This document shows positions 1 to 10,354 of a stretch of 64,000 nucleotides of DNA, piece by piece. The notes under the pieces are model-generated. The model saw only the letters and a program-made list of their open reading frames with translations. It was not told the DNA's origin and ran no database searches. Numbering within the stretch: position 1 is the stretch's first letter; each line of letters opens with the position of its first letter. Source of the stretch: Hyaloperonospora brassicae (taxonomy: Eukaryota > Oomycota > Peronosporomycetes > Peronosporales > Peronosporaceae); NCBI GenBank assembly GCA_947650285.1, contig CANTFL010000714.1, positions 24,273 to 88,272 on the forward strand, in the 5' to 3' direction. The translations under genes and the position numbers were made by a program.

Positions 1-1665
1 TACATTTAGAAGCGCCAATACATGAAGGTAGCTTTGCGCAGAATATTCCTATATAGAACATAATAAATTTGTACCCAATATTTTTGCTTTTTGGTTGATA
101 CAGGCCATCATAATAATCAACAATGCGCCGATCAATTATGGGCGCACGCAATGCGTATGTTGTAGATAGTTCTAAATGACTGTGCATTGAAATATAGTCA
201 AGGCATCATTCAACAATTTATATACAATGATGAAATATGTTGAGCCAGTTCTTCTTCTACGTTAGACTACGTCTTTGTATTCTTGTTCGAAGATATTGTT
301 TTCGACAGGCCTTCGAAGGCCCGAGGTTTATTTGCAAGACCTGTTGAAGGTTTGTTACGACCTCGCGTAATTAGATAATAAGTAACAGGTCCGACAGCTA
401 GGACGAAGACGTGAAAGGTGACGGATGAGACGAGGAGAGAAGGTCGCCGCATCAGACCATCAGTAGACGATGGGACGGTCTTAGACGAACGACACATGGG
501 ATCAGCACAAGCATTGAGTGCGCCGGACGAACGCCGAGTACGACTTTGCCAGGTCAAGTTGCACTGTTGGTAAAGTACGTGATGTAGGGTTAAAAAACGA
601 GAGTCGTCGTTACGGAGCACATTTTACATTTGTTTTCCAGATCCTCTGCACATATGCAGACTACAAGGCCTTACGGCTTATAATCATAGCTTGCCTTCTC
701 CGCACGTATGTGTATTTGAAGTATCGAGTCATTTGCCCACACCGTTGTAAGTGTAGGTCGCGTTATGCTGTCGCAGTATAAGAATGTGTGTCATGTTGCA
801 ACATGCATACATGTTTCAAATGCTCATCAACCAACCGTTATTCTTTTTGTGACCATGATTATGTATCCTACATAACAACAGTAACATTTTGCATCCTTTC
901 GTACAGTAGTAGACCAAATGATGATGGAACGAAGCCCAAAAAGGGTCCTCTTACCTTTTACGATATTTTATATTAGCTTGACGATGGACACGCGAGCTTG
1001 AAATAAGTATGGTTTGGCAACCTGAAAAATTAAAAACATGTCTAAAAGTGAAAAAAAAATCTTTTCGAAAGTAGACCGATACGTGCCACTGCGGGAATCA
1101 ACTTTTCGTACAGCGGGGAAAATAGTATATAAACGTGTCGGGATTCTGCTAATGATGGTCGATCGGTTGCACGTGCCATAATGCATGCGATGCTCCAACG
1201 AGGCAATACATCCTAGTCTCGAGTCTTGTAAAGCTTGCACCAATCCATTGAGCTCGACGGTTTTTGTGTGGTAAAGGTGACTTTTTCCGATCAGTAGGAA
1301 GAACAATAGAAGTGTAGACCAAGTACGTACAAAGCAATGTTTTTTTGATGTCACCCTTGTTTATTTATTTTACATCAACGGTGGGTCCGTCTTCCTAAAC
1401 ATGCGGCATGAAAGTCATCCATGAACATGACAAAGCAACGGTTTCTTTTATCCCAAACAGCATGAATGGTGAACGGCATCAAGCAACTAGCAAAAGATGT
1501 GAAAGAGTCGCAAACATTTCAAGCCCAACGACTAATGCAACCTTCATGGCAACTGTATTGAGAATGGATGCAACGATGAAATGTAGACCGGCTTGTTCCA
1601 ACGTGTGAGATGATCGACCTAAACGCTCGTTGTGGAAACGCGGATGCAAAGTAAAGCCGTCATAC
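1..1665. other. Left-edge region without a recognised gene
   Basis: Only short reading frames (128 residues or fewer) occur on either strand. None shows a recognisable domain, signal peptide or codon pattern. I see no repeat or RNA gene here. The stretch could be intergenic DNA downstream of the NLP gene, which is transcribed leftward into it. Confidence 0.4.
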
Positions 1666-2430
1666 TCAATCCTCTTCTACAGGAGGAGAAGGAGATCGTG
1701 CAACTGGAGCAAATGGCCAAGCATTTTCCAAGGCGAGCATGTAGCGCGTGTCACAGATAGGCGGGGGCTTTGCTAATCCCCAGTTGACAGATTCGAGCGA
1801 ATAATGGACATCTTCTGACAGCTGGTCCCACATGATTAGTGGCTGGGACTCACCAGCCAACTCTGTCAGGCCGAGCTTGCGGGTATTACCAGATTTCCCC
1901 AATTCGAGTTTGACGCTTGTCCCGTCCATAAACTTAGCATCAGGCGACCTTACTTTCGCGTATGTACGGTCTTTGTCTTCCCATACCGACACTGCCTTAA
2001 TCGTCTGGTTTGCTACTGCAGGGTTATTGAGCCACACGACAACATGCTCCCAGTCAAAACGATCATCCTTATACCGGTAACTCGGGAAGTTCCAAGCGTA
2101 AATGATGACCCATATGCCCCGGTGCCAAGTTGGGCGCCCGTAGACTTGAGACTCGCTCTTAGACTCCTTGCATAAGCCATCAGAGATTCCCTTTATCTTC
2201 AGACCGGCAGTAGTAGCACCCGCTGCATTCACTGCAGGGAACGACTGGCATCCTTCAGACACGAGGAGCTGAGGTTTGAACTTGACGGCCGCCTTCTCGG
2301 ATATAGATCTAGGCTCCGGCTGTGGAAATGGCTGCACTTGATCGAGGGCTACCGACTTTACATTCGGATCTTCGCCAATGTAGATGGATGAAGCGAGCAT
2401 AGCGCTATACAAGATGGCATCAGTCTTCAT
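1666..2430 (-). CDS. Nep1-like protein (NLP, NPP1 family), probably non-cytolytic
   Basis: A single intact 254-residue frame with an ATG start and no intron, the usual size for this family. NLPs are secreted oomycete, fungal and bacterial proteins; some bind plant sphingolipids and permeabilise membranes, many oomycete members do not. Family marks seen: two cysteines (near residues 60 and 87) as in type 1 NLPs, the aromatic stretch VIIYAWNFP, and a heptapeptide DDRFDWE followed by HVVVWL. That heptapeptide departs from the family consensus at three of seven positions, including a metal-site histidine, and the spacing from the aromatic stretch is shortened. From this I infer loss of cytotoxicity. 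The N-terminus (residues 1-18) is only weakly hydrophobic, so secretion is uncertain. The C-terminus is proline/serine and acid rich. A core-promoter match lies 31 bp upstream of the ATG. The family call is firm; lack of toxicity is inference. Confidence 0.9.
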   Translation of the reverse strand: MKTDAILYSAMLASSIYIGEDPNVKSVALDQVQPFPQPEPRSISEKAAVKFKPQLLVSEGCQSFPAVNAAGATTAGLKIKGISDGLCKESKSESQVYGRPTWHRGIWVIIYAWNFPSYRYKDDRFDWEHVVVWLNNPAVANQTIKAVSVWEDKDRTYAKVRSPDAKFMDGTSVKLELGKSGNTRKLGLTELAGESQPLIMWDQLSEDVHYSLESVNWGLAKPPPICDTRYMLALENAWPFAPVARSPSPPVEED

Positions 2431-2460
2431 GTCCGGTTGACGTTGTGTCTTGGAGTGGGC

Positions 2461-2474
2461 AAATTGCAGAATGA
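2461..2474 (-). promoter_or_regulatory. Oomycete core promoter (Inr + FPR) of the NLP gene
   Basis: On the minus strand the sequence is TCATTCTGCAATTT. This matches the known oomycete initiator (YCAYTYY) directly followed by the flanking promoter region (CAWTTT). It ends 31 bp before the NLP ATG, the usual distance for oomycete transcription starts. It supports both the organism call and an expressed gene. Confidence 0.75.
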
Positions 2475-4030
2475 ATGAAGGAGCAGCATAGCTGTGGGAA
2501 TGTAGAAAAACGCAGGAGATCGGAAGCTAATCGCAAGTGATATGGTGATGCAGATGGAGCGCTAGCACACCAGAAGATTGAGCAGCATGTACGACGCAAG
2601 GGAAAGCCGATAAGAGCAACCGGACGACATCCTTGTTGTCAAAGAAGCGTTTTGGCCTCAAAGCAATTGTTGGTAACGGAAGTAATGTGCGATGTGACGA
2701 TTGCTCATTCGCGACTAGACGATACGTAATGCTAGGGCCAACAAAAAGTTGTCGAGTCGAAGAATCTAGTAGGCTTCAAGGTAGCAGAAGAGATTGCGGA
2801 CAAAGGACCTATAAATAATCCCTTTGCGCTGCGCCAAACATGTGTTAAGCTGCTACTCTTATCTTCTGGCGCCAACTACAGCTCCACATACACATGTGTT
2901 TGTCTTTGCCCGTTGAACCGGCTGGAATCCCATCATTGCCCGTGATGTGGGGTAGATCCTGTCCGTGCCGCAAGTGCAGCGGCTGCCTATCCGCCACGCT
3001 GGCATCACCGCCCGTAGCGGGGATAGGTGACGAGCACCGACCAAACATCAGGCATACGGTCTGCCCAGCGACGGCAGTGAATGCATGGAGCCGGTATGCT
3101 GCCAAAGACCCACGAACAGAGATTGGTCTGCGATATAACATAGCTGCCGACCACATGAAACGATACGGCTTTAGAATGGTTCGCAGCTGAACAGCGCGTG
3201 ACCATACCTCGCAACAGTTGACGCTGTGCAAGTCGGTCGATACGTCGATGCGGCATCCTATGTTGCGGATAAAAACACTTTTTTCGTGTCTGAAGGAGGA
3301 AAGGTCACAGTGGTGTGCATGTAATTGGATCCGAAAAGAGAAGCTGTGCCGACGATCTGTCTTCGTGGAAAACGAAGCTACAAATAGGATACCGTGATCA
3401 AATTCTGCCTTCCTCGGCACAACATCCACGTGGCTTGGTGCAGTTTCTATTGATCTATCAACTAATGACTCGCGAAGTACAACAAATGCAATACATAGGT
3501 GCGTATCCCGCCAATGACCAAGCGTATGCCCAATAGTCGACAGTCCACTATGCATCCGACCAGATCCACGGCTATCGTTTACGTTAGAGAACACTTGCCT
3601 AAGTTAGTGACAAATACTTTCCAATTTAAGCTGTTCGAGCGCAACAAACTGAGACGGAGACCTTCTAAGAGCCAGTCATCTGTCCCCCTTACCTTAGACG
3701 GGAAATCCCCCATTGGTGAGGCAAGGTTCAAAGGGAAAAACTTTTTCTCCGCTGCACGTGCCACGGGAGGCAACGCAGCGTGCGACCTGAAAAGTAAGCA
3801 ACCCCCCCGCGGTACGGGGAACATCGACAGAGATTGACGTTCCCATGCCTACGTTAGTCCCTGCTCTTCGCAAAGTGCCTCCCCTCGCGCTGATTCGTTC
3901 GCTGCGCGCGACACCCACTCCCACGAAGTGAAATCTTCTAAAAACGTGACGACCTGTTGAGATCCAGTGTACCAATCATTTATGTAGAGTTAGCACCAGG
4001 TTACGATACTCTTCGTCTCGTGGTGCGCCT
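2475..4030. other. Intergenic stretch with unrecognised ORFs
   Basis: The longest frame is a 249-residue one on the minus strand (2845-3594). Its composition (many Cys, His, Arg, Ser) and lack of any motif I know make it doubtful, and overlapping frames on both strands are equally open. A TATA-like stretch lies at 2808-2816. Around 3690-3830 the sequence is rich in C and G runs, as in some oomycete LTR fragments, but I could not pair it with a second copy. No function is assigned. Confidence 0.3.
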
Positions 4031-4036
4031 GGGCAC

Positions 4037-4216
4037 GTCTGCACTAGATTGTGCAATGGGATCGCCCCCTTCAGCAGAGCAAGCCGATCAGCACGGAAGC
4101 AGCCATGGATTACGTCGAGATGGCAAGTCTGCACTAGATTGTGCAATGGGATCGTCCCCTTCAGCAGAGCAAGTCGATCAGCACGGAAGTAGCCACGGAT
4201 TACGTCGAGATGGCAC
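4037..4216 (+). repeat. Two tandem 90-bp units, in frame
   Basis: The unit starting GTCTGCACTAGATTGTG at 4037 recurs at 4127, with only a few differences between the two copies. The period is a multiple of three, and both copies are read through by a short open frame (3957-4235) giving two 30-residue repeats. Each repeat contains ALDCAMGS, PSAEQ, DQHGSSHGLRRDG. I do not recognise the peptide. It could be the tail of a repetitive protein gene or a decayed element. Confidence 0.75.
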
Positions 4217-4510
4217 GTTAGGACTTCTTAAGTGAAACAGGCCTCGTAGCATGCGTCCTCTGTCCCCTGAAGCAGATGGGAGCGCGACGCGCAGCCCAGC
4301 CCTACGATCAAGCATGCGCACACAGCTCGAATCCTATACTTGGTCAACAGTCATTAAAACGTAGTCTTTCGAGAGTGCCTCCCGTGACGTCTATGGTATC
4401 CAGCCATCAGAATGAGACACGTGGTAGGCGAAAGTTCGTGTCATGGTAAATGGCCGAGGTGGTTTCCACACAACAGACACCTTACAAGTGATAAATAGCT
4501 ATAATAGACG

Positions 4511-4515
4511 ATCTG
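4511..4515. other. Target-site duplication ATCTG, left copy (family-1 gypsy)
   Basis: ATCTG directly precedes the left LTR and recurs directly after the right LTR (12192-12196). A 5-bp duplication is what a Ty3/gypsy integrase produces. Confidence 0.9.
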
Positions 4516-4582
4516 TGTAACGGGGTTACACGTCGGCTGGTAGTCGACGATAGGTGTGGTGCACACAAGAGAGGGGGTACCC

Positions 4583-4588
4583 TATAAA
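4583..4588 (+). promoter_or_regulatory. TATA box in the 5' LTR
   Basis: TATAAA sits 67 bp inside the LTR, and the same hexamer occurs at the equivalent place in the right LTR (11736-11741). It is the likely polymerase II signal for the genomic transcript. The start site itself cannot be seen. Confidence 0.5.
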
Positions 4589-4779
4589 GTAATTTTAGAA
4601 CACATTGAGTGTATCAATTGTTGAAGACTGACGTCTGTCATCAATTGATTGCGAGATCTTTTAAGAGGTTATTTAGGGCAGGTTAAATACGTTGTTCTAA
4701 GGTGTTCTTTTAGGTTAATTAAAGAAATAAAAATTCAGTTCCCATTTTGATCAACATAAGACACGTGCTTTGCGAGGCG

Positions 4780-5032
4780 TCTTGATCGGAAGAGCTAGCG
4801 ACGCCTGTAAAGGTAGCTGCTCTTGAGCACTCTGTGCTATGATTCTCTTGAATCGTTTGGTCCCCCTGGAACAGGGACCGTAAGCTCTCTGAGCTTGTTG
4901 ACTCTCTGAGTCGGGTTCGTAGAACCAAAGTTGCTCGTAGAGCTGTTGACTCTTTGAGTCGGGTTCGTGGAACCAAAGTTGCTCGTAATAGCGTTGAGTC
5001 TTCATCTGACTTATGGAGCTGTGTAGCTCCGC
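4780..5032 (+). repeat. Hairpin chain in the 3' half of the 5' LTR
   Basis: This is the left-LTR version of the array described at 11945-12185. It holds the same succession of small inverted repeats, for example GATTC-TCTT-GAATC, AAGCTC-TCT-GAGCTT, GACTC-TCT-GAGTC, GGTTC-GTA-GAACC and GGAGCT-GTGT-AGCTCC. The first large stem reads AAGAG/CTCTT here and AGGAG/CTCCT in the right LTR, which is a paired change that keeps the stem. Confidence 0.75.
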
Positions 5033-5038
5033 TACACT

Positions 5039-5056
5039 TGGTAGCACTTGTAGCCA
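5039..5056 (+). other. Putative primer binding site
   Basis: TGGTAGCACTTGTAGCC begins two bases after the LTR. An LTR element's primer site starts with TGG, complementary to the CCA end of a tRNA. A closely similar sequence (TGGTTGCACTTTGTAG) follows the 5' LTR of the family-2 element at 52764, so both families may use the same tRNA. Which tRNA I cannot say. Confidence 0.55.
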
Positions 5057-5173
5057 ATCTACGCCTGATTCGGTAACGACTGACCCTCTGTAAGGATATA
5101 GCAATCCACACCCCTCTCTGAGGCCCAAAAGGCCGCGCTTGAGAAGCTCACCGCGGCCGTAGGCCCAGAGTAT

Positions 5174-6070
5174 GTGACGTTTATAGCTGCACAAGGTCCC
5201 GATGTGCTCAATGCACGAGTCGAGACCTTCATGCAGTACGAAACGGCCCTTTTAATGCAGGTTCAATACCAGGTAGCGTCAGCTATGCCGACACGCTACG
5301 TGGCGATGCCAACAGAAGAGGTTAAGCCTCGTCCACTTCGGGTGGACGTTAAACATTACTCCGGGAAGGAGGGGGAAACTTGAACCTCCGGATCCGTGAG
5401 ATTAAGATAGCCATGAGATCTAGCTTGATATCAATCGAGCATCAGCGAGTCTCGCTGGCCATCTCAAAGCTTGATGGAAGAGCTAGAGAATTGGCTTTGA
5501 CGTGCGTCACGTCGGTCGACTTGATGTTTCCCACTTGGGATTCACTCAAGCTAGACCTATTGCGAGTTTTCTCGCCGCCTAACCAGGCCTATCGCGTGGG
5601 TTCACGCTTCTTGTCTACCCGTCAGGGTAAGAACGAGTTAACGGACTATGTCCAGGAGTTGAGAATTCTGATGGCTGCCATTCAGTCCGACCCTCTCCCT
5701 GAGACCGTCTACGAGACAGTCTTCATGGAAGGTATTCGCACTGGCATTGCCAGGACCAAGGTCTTGCGAGTCCATCCCTCGACGTTTGAGGAGGCTGTGA
5801 GCATCGCTCAGAATGCTGAGCATAACTTTAAGTCAGCAAGACTTGGTTGGAATGGGTACAACCCAAGCTATGCGAGGGCAACCTCAGCAAGTAGCTCAGC
5901 TTACTGTAATCCCGAACCGGTGGATCTCAGCTATGCTAAAGATGAAGGTGAAGATGAGCTTCATGTTGCCGAGCAACGACGGGGGTGAGACGCTGTTACA
6001 TGTGCGGAGGCACTAAAAATTTGCGTCCCACTTGTCCTTTGCGTAAGCAACGACCGACTCCTACGGGTCG
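5174..6070 (+). pseudogene. Gag remnant with zinc knuckle, family 1
   Basis: Two frames together give a typical gypsy Gag. The N-terminal part runs to KPRPLRVDVKHYSG, then after a frameshift at about 5379 comes the capsid-like region: REIKIAMRSSLIS, ISKLDGRARELAL, FPTWDSLKLDLLRVFSPP, FLSTRQGKNELTDYVQEL. A second frameshift near 5986 leads into a zinc knuckle at 5998-6050, read CYMCGGTKNLRPTC. The spacing fits CX2CX4HX4C, but the histidine position holds asparagine. Gag would form the virus-like particle and bind the element's RNA. The true start codon is unclear because the frame is open upstream of 5174 only in part. The capsid homology is clear; this copy is broken. Confidence 0.8.
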
Positions 6071-6214
6071 AAACCCCAGCCTCAACCAGAAACTTGGCAT
6101 GAAACGGGGAAACATCGACACCCAGTAGGCGCGCGGCGCCCTACTGGGGTAGAACTGAGTTCTGTTGCTTCTCTCCGAGGTAGAGTAACACAGATCTTAG
6201 TCCCACAGAGCTCC

Positions 6215-6620
6215 GTGCCAGCAAGCACAGAGCGTGGATACAAGCCTGGCTTGTTAGTCGCCGAGGCGATATTTAAAGGATTTGAGAAGCACTGGTCGAT
6301 ATTAATCGATTCTAGGGCGTCATGCAACTATGCTAGACGCCGTTCCCTTAAGAGGAGTCAGCAATATGCTGAACCGCTCAAAGCGCACGACGGTTATTTC
6401 ATCACTATTCGGTTAGCGACGGGTAGTCGCGTTTCTGTGCCTAAAGTTCCGTTGAACTTGGGCGTGAAGTTTTTGGACTTTGACAGTATCAAATGCTGTC
6501 TCGTCCTTGACTTGGATTCGAGATAAGATCTCATCCTAGGCATGGCATGGCTTGAACGCCATTAAATGTGGATCAATTGGAGGTCTAAGACCTTAGGCGC
6601 TACGCGCAATGTTCCTAGCG
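6215..6620 (+). pseudogene. Aspartic protease remnant, family 1
   Basis: The fold's landmarks are present: ILIDSRASCNYARR at the active site, a central strand region with TIRLATGSRVSVP, and after a TAA at 6524 the flap and C-terminal motif LILGMAWLERH, then another TAA. In gypsy proteases the active site reads D-S/T-G; here the glycine is replaced by arginine. Together with the two stop codons this shows an inactive protease. It would normally release Gag and Pol products in the particle. It lies between the zinc knuckle and RT, the usual place. Confidence 0.75.
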
Positions 6621-7500
6621 AAGCTTTGGAGAGTCATAAATCCACCTTTGCTAGGCACCATTAGCGCTATTGGCGCGAGTCATGGGCGGAAGATGTCAAT
6701 GTGCTGGATATTGGTATGTCGGAGCTAACTAGCTCGAATGTCTATGACATGAATATGGAGCGGAGCTCTTCTAATGTGTTTGAAGAGAGTTGTACTCCGT
6801 TGAGTGATACTCGTTGTGATAATGGGTCGCTGCATGCGTCAAGCATGGTTGGCCTACGGGCGGGTTATACAGGAAGTAATTTCCATGATGTCAGTGCGGT
6901 GGCACGTGAAATTACACAGAGTGAGGGCGGCCGTGATGGCACCTCACTGAATGTCGGTAATCACATTGATGGCGAGAAGACAGAGTGTTCAGGGCTAGGC
7001 CCGAATGCTGTACGTGAAGTCGTCCGTGTAAATCAACTAGGTGAAGTGTTCGAATTACGTAACACTTCACCAGATGTCGTTCAAGACATGAGCTCTCGTC
7101 TAGAGCGTGCTAAGACAAATAGCAACAACGAGGACCCGACTATCCCGGTCTTTAGGAGGCGTACGGTTTCTGTGAGGTAACGATTCCAGCTTAGGGTGGC
7201 AACTATTAAGAGCCCAACGTCTAAGAAGTCACGAAGTGATAATAGTAATAATATTTTATATACACATGTCAATGGGTTGACTGGCCAGATCGATGGCAAT
7301 ATTAGTCTTGAGACTCTTTCATCTGTGGATACACTCTTTAAACTAGACGAAATGTCTGACGGCGAATTAAGCCAAGCCTTACAGGCAGGAGAATTATCCG
7401 AGTTAGTGGTCATTCGACCGGATAATAAGTTGAAGTCATCCTCGTTATTGGACGAGTCTGTCCTTGAGGACACAAAGGCGGCATTGGATGCCCGTAGTGG
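6621..7500 (+). pseudogene. Pol linker region between protease and RT, family 1
   Basis: Two open frames (6701-7180 and the start of 7196-7846) are rich in Ser, Asp, Asn and Glu and show no known domain. The matching region of the family-2 element (around 50.6-51.0 kb, minus strand) is similarly acidic and ends at the RT N-terminus. I take it as a poorly conserved linker of the polyprotein. A frameshift separates the two frames near 7180. Confidence 0.5.
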
Positions 7501-7529
7501 ATCTTCGATGCTTGAGGATCCGCTTGATC

Positions 7530-8290
7530 CATTCTATCCTTTGGTGAAGGAGTTTCAGGACGTGGTGTGTCACAACCCACCGTCCGTCTTACCTCCCGAT
7601 AGAGGTGTACGTCATGAAATAGACTTGGTTCCTGGAACTAAATACTGCATAACTCGGCAGTGGCCTTTACCGAAGGAACAGTGTGACGTCATTGACGACT
7701 TCTTTCGTGCAAAGCACGCAGCGGGCATGGTTCGTGAGAGCAAATCTCCTCATTCCACGCCCACATTTTGTGTTCGAAAGCCCAATGGAAAGTGGCGCAT
7801 TGTTCATGCTCACGATAATCTTAATGATGCCACGATCCCGGCTTAGACACCAATCCCTCGGAAAAATGTTCTTCGTACCAATATGGTGGGATGTACGATT
7901 TACATTGCACTCTATTAAGTCGATGGTTATTACCAACTACTCATGCGTGATAAAGATATCCCGCTAACAGCGGTTATTGCCCTAAGCGGTACTCTCTGAG
8001 AGTGGCTAGTAATGCCACAGGGCTTGTCAAACGCGCCAGCTACGTTCAATCGTCTTGTGACGCAACTGTTTCGGCCTCACCGAGGTTATGCACAGACTTA
8101 CTTTGATGACATTTTTGTACATAGTCGTGCTATGAACGGCCGGTCTGATGTGGACAATCACATCGACCATTCACGAGCAGTGCTCGAGTGCATGCGCACG
8201 AATAAGTTGTAGGCCAACGCGTCTAACTACGTCTTTGGTGCAGAAGAGATTTCTTTTTTAAGGTGCTCTTTTGGAAGGCGAGGCTTTAGA
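7530..8290 (+). pseudogene. Reverse transcriptase remnant, family 1
   Basis: Motifs in order: YPLVKEFQDVV, RGVRHEIDLVPG, SPHSTPTFCVRKPNGKWRIV, then a TAG stop at 7844 where the family has glutamine, then VDGYYQLLMRDKDIPLTAV in another frame, MPQGLSNAPATFNRLV, and the catalytic YFDDIFVHS. The aspartate pair of the active site is kept. Several frameshifts between 7850 and 8010 and a stop at 8210 break the frame. RT copies the genomic RNA into DNA in the particle. This copy is dead; its family membership is firm. Confidence 0.85.
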
Positions 8291-8935
8291 GCGGATACCG
8301 CTAAGGTAAAAGCCATAGTTGGTTTGCCGGTTCCAAAGAGCCAAAAGGACTTACGTAAGTGGCTTGGCCTTGCCAATTTCTTACACAAGTACAGTGCGAA
8401 TTACGCAGACATGACTCGGCCATTATCCAATCTACTTAACAAGGATGTGGAATGGTGCTGGACTAGCACCGAGCATGATGCTTTTATGCTGTTAATGAGA
8501 GTCTTCTTCATGCGCCATTCTTGGCTTTGCCCGATCCTGATCGGCCTTTCAGTGTCGTCTGTGACGCATCTGACTTTGCCATCGACATTGCTCTGTTACA
8601 AACAGATAATGATGGACGGTAACGCGTCATTGCGTTTGAGTCCCGGCAGCTGAAAGCAGCTGAAAAGAACTATTCATTTCATGACAAAGAGCTACTTGCA
8701 ATGGAGTATGCTTTAGTTAAATTCAGAGTTTATCTGCTTGGCTCTAAGCCTTTTGAGATCTTTACAGATCATGCGTCATTACGCACTGCGACCCAGTCGC
8801 CACATCTCTCTCAGCGAATGGCCCGTTGGCTCTCATTCTTTGCGGAATACAATTTCGAGGTGAAGTATAAGCCGGGCAAGCAGAATGCTTTGGCTGATGC
8901 GTTGTCACGCAGGCCTGACTATGAGCTTGCTCATG
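8291..8935 (+). pseudogene. RNase H remnant, family 1
   Basis: The connection domain (KDLRKWLGLANFLHKY) leads into RNase H: FSVVCDASDFAID, ESRQLKAAEKNYSFHDKELLAM, FTDHASLRTA and YKPGKQNALADALSRRPD. The catalytic Asp (CDAS), Glu (KELLAM) and Asp (FTDH, ADALS) are all visible. A frameshift near 8550 and a stop near 8622 interrupt it. It removes RNA from the RNA-DNA hybrid during reverse transcription. Confidence 0.85.
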
Positions 8936-10354
8936 TTACGACTCTGTCATCATCGGTTACAGACTTCATTCGTTCGGCATATGCCAAAGATGAACACTGT
9001 GTAGCTTTGCTACGTGCTCTGGCGAGCGAGGATTTTAACGACTCAGACATTAAATTGTCGGCACGTTTGCGTGCGAGGCTACATCGATATTCCATCGATC
9101 AAGGCCTATTGTGCTATAGCACAGATATGGAGGATACTCCCCGTATCGTTGTCCCTCATGATGAGGAATTGAAATATCGCATCCTCTATGAGGCGCATGA
9201 TACTGCGGTGAGCGGTCATCTCGGTCGAGAGAAGACATATATCTCCGTGAGCCAATATTATTGGTGGCTCAAACTTCACAAATGGGTAAGCACATATGTG
9301 CGTACGTGTGAAACGTGTCAACGGGTGAAACCCTCAGCTCATGCGGCTGCGCCGCTGGATAGTTTGCCTATACCCTCTGGGTGCTGGGAGTCCATCAGTA
9401 TGGATTTCATGTTCGGTCTGCCGAAAGATGTGCAAGGCAATACGGGTATTGTGGTCTTTGTCGACCGTTTAACCAATGGCTCACTTGGCGGCTGTGCCAG
9501 ATACCATTGAAGGTGAAGGTACAGCTACGCTGTTTATCGATTTAGTGTTTCGACAACACGGCTTGCCTGTGGCAATTGCCTCTGACCGAGACCCTCGCTC
9601 CACTAGGAAGTTTTGGAAGTCCATCTTCAAGGTGCTCGGTACACGTTTGGACATGTCCACGGCGGATCATCCGCAGACCGATGGTCAAACCGAGCGAGTC
9701 AATCGCGTTATCGGTGACATATTACGCAGTGTTTGCGCTAATACACCAAAACGTTGGAGTTCGATACTTCCTGTTGTTGAGTTCGCGTTAAATAACGCTG
9801 TTCACGCCTCTACAGGCTTTACTCCGTTCTACGTGAGCGGTCTCACACACCCTCGCGTTCCGTTGAAGCTACCACTGCGTGGTTCAGGGCTTGGTGGGAG
9901 AGAGATGGCCGATCGGCTTGCAGATATCAGCCCTGCTACTGTTCAAAAACAGGTAAGCGAGTTTCTTACAACGCGCTTGAATGTGTTACGACACGTGCGT
10001 GATGCACTGGCTGATAGCCAAGATAGACAAAAGGAGCAAGCTGATGTTAAAGGGAGAGGATGTATTGAACGTTATGAGGTCGGAGACTAAGTTCTACTCA
10101 ATGCTAAAAACCTACCTACAAATGTAGTCTCTGCTGTCTTCAAGACAAAGTTGCGTCCGCGCTTCATTGGGCCATTCACGGTCATTGCTAAGAAGGGATT
10201 GGCGTATACGCTCAACCTTCGGCGCAAACTGCGCACGCACCCAGTGTTCTACGTTGGCTTACTTAAGCCGTATCGGGATCCGTCCCATGTGAACTCGGAG
10301 GAGCTTGCGCCGGGTAATAGGGCCTTGCCGTCGGCTGTTGCATCCGAACCTTAG
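8936..10354 (+). pseudogene. Integrase remnant, family 1
   Basis: The N-terminal zinc-binding HHCC region is seen as HDTAVSGHLGREK ... RTCETCQRVK. The catalytic core keeps the D, D, E triad: SMDFMFGLP, SDRDPRSTRKFW and PQTDGQTERVNRVI. It is followed by ALNNAVHASTGFTPFYV and a GPY/F-type C-terminal module (LRPRFIGPFTVI ... HPVFYVGLLKPYRDP). A frameshift occurs at about 9470 and a TAA at about 10087 in place of a lysine codon. Integrase inserts the cDNA and makes the 5-bp duplication seen here. Confidence 0.88.

Larger units (their letters stand above)
4516..5036 (+). repeat. 5' LTR of family-1 gypsy (521 bp)
   Basis: It matches the right LTR (11669-12191) end to end, with TG...CA termini and a short terminal inverted repeat (TGTA/TACA). 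Differences from the right LTR are unevenly spread: about 3 in the first 222 bases, about 24 in the next 145, and about 4 in the last 155. A TATA box lies about 65 bases in, and a chain of hairpins fills the last 250 bases. Confidence 0.93.

Noticed and set aside
2845..3594. 249-residue minus-strand ORF
   Set aside because: No domain, odd composition, other frames equally open; some peptides were compared in mind with piggyBac-type transposase motifs without a convincing match.
4719..5194. Minus-strand ORFs across the left LTR (and 11904-12131 in the right LTR)
   Set aside because: They are translations of the repeated hairpin units, not genes.
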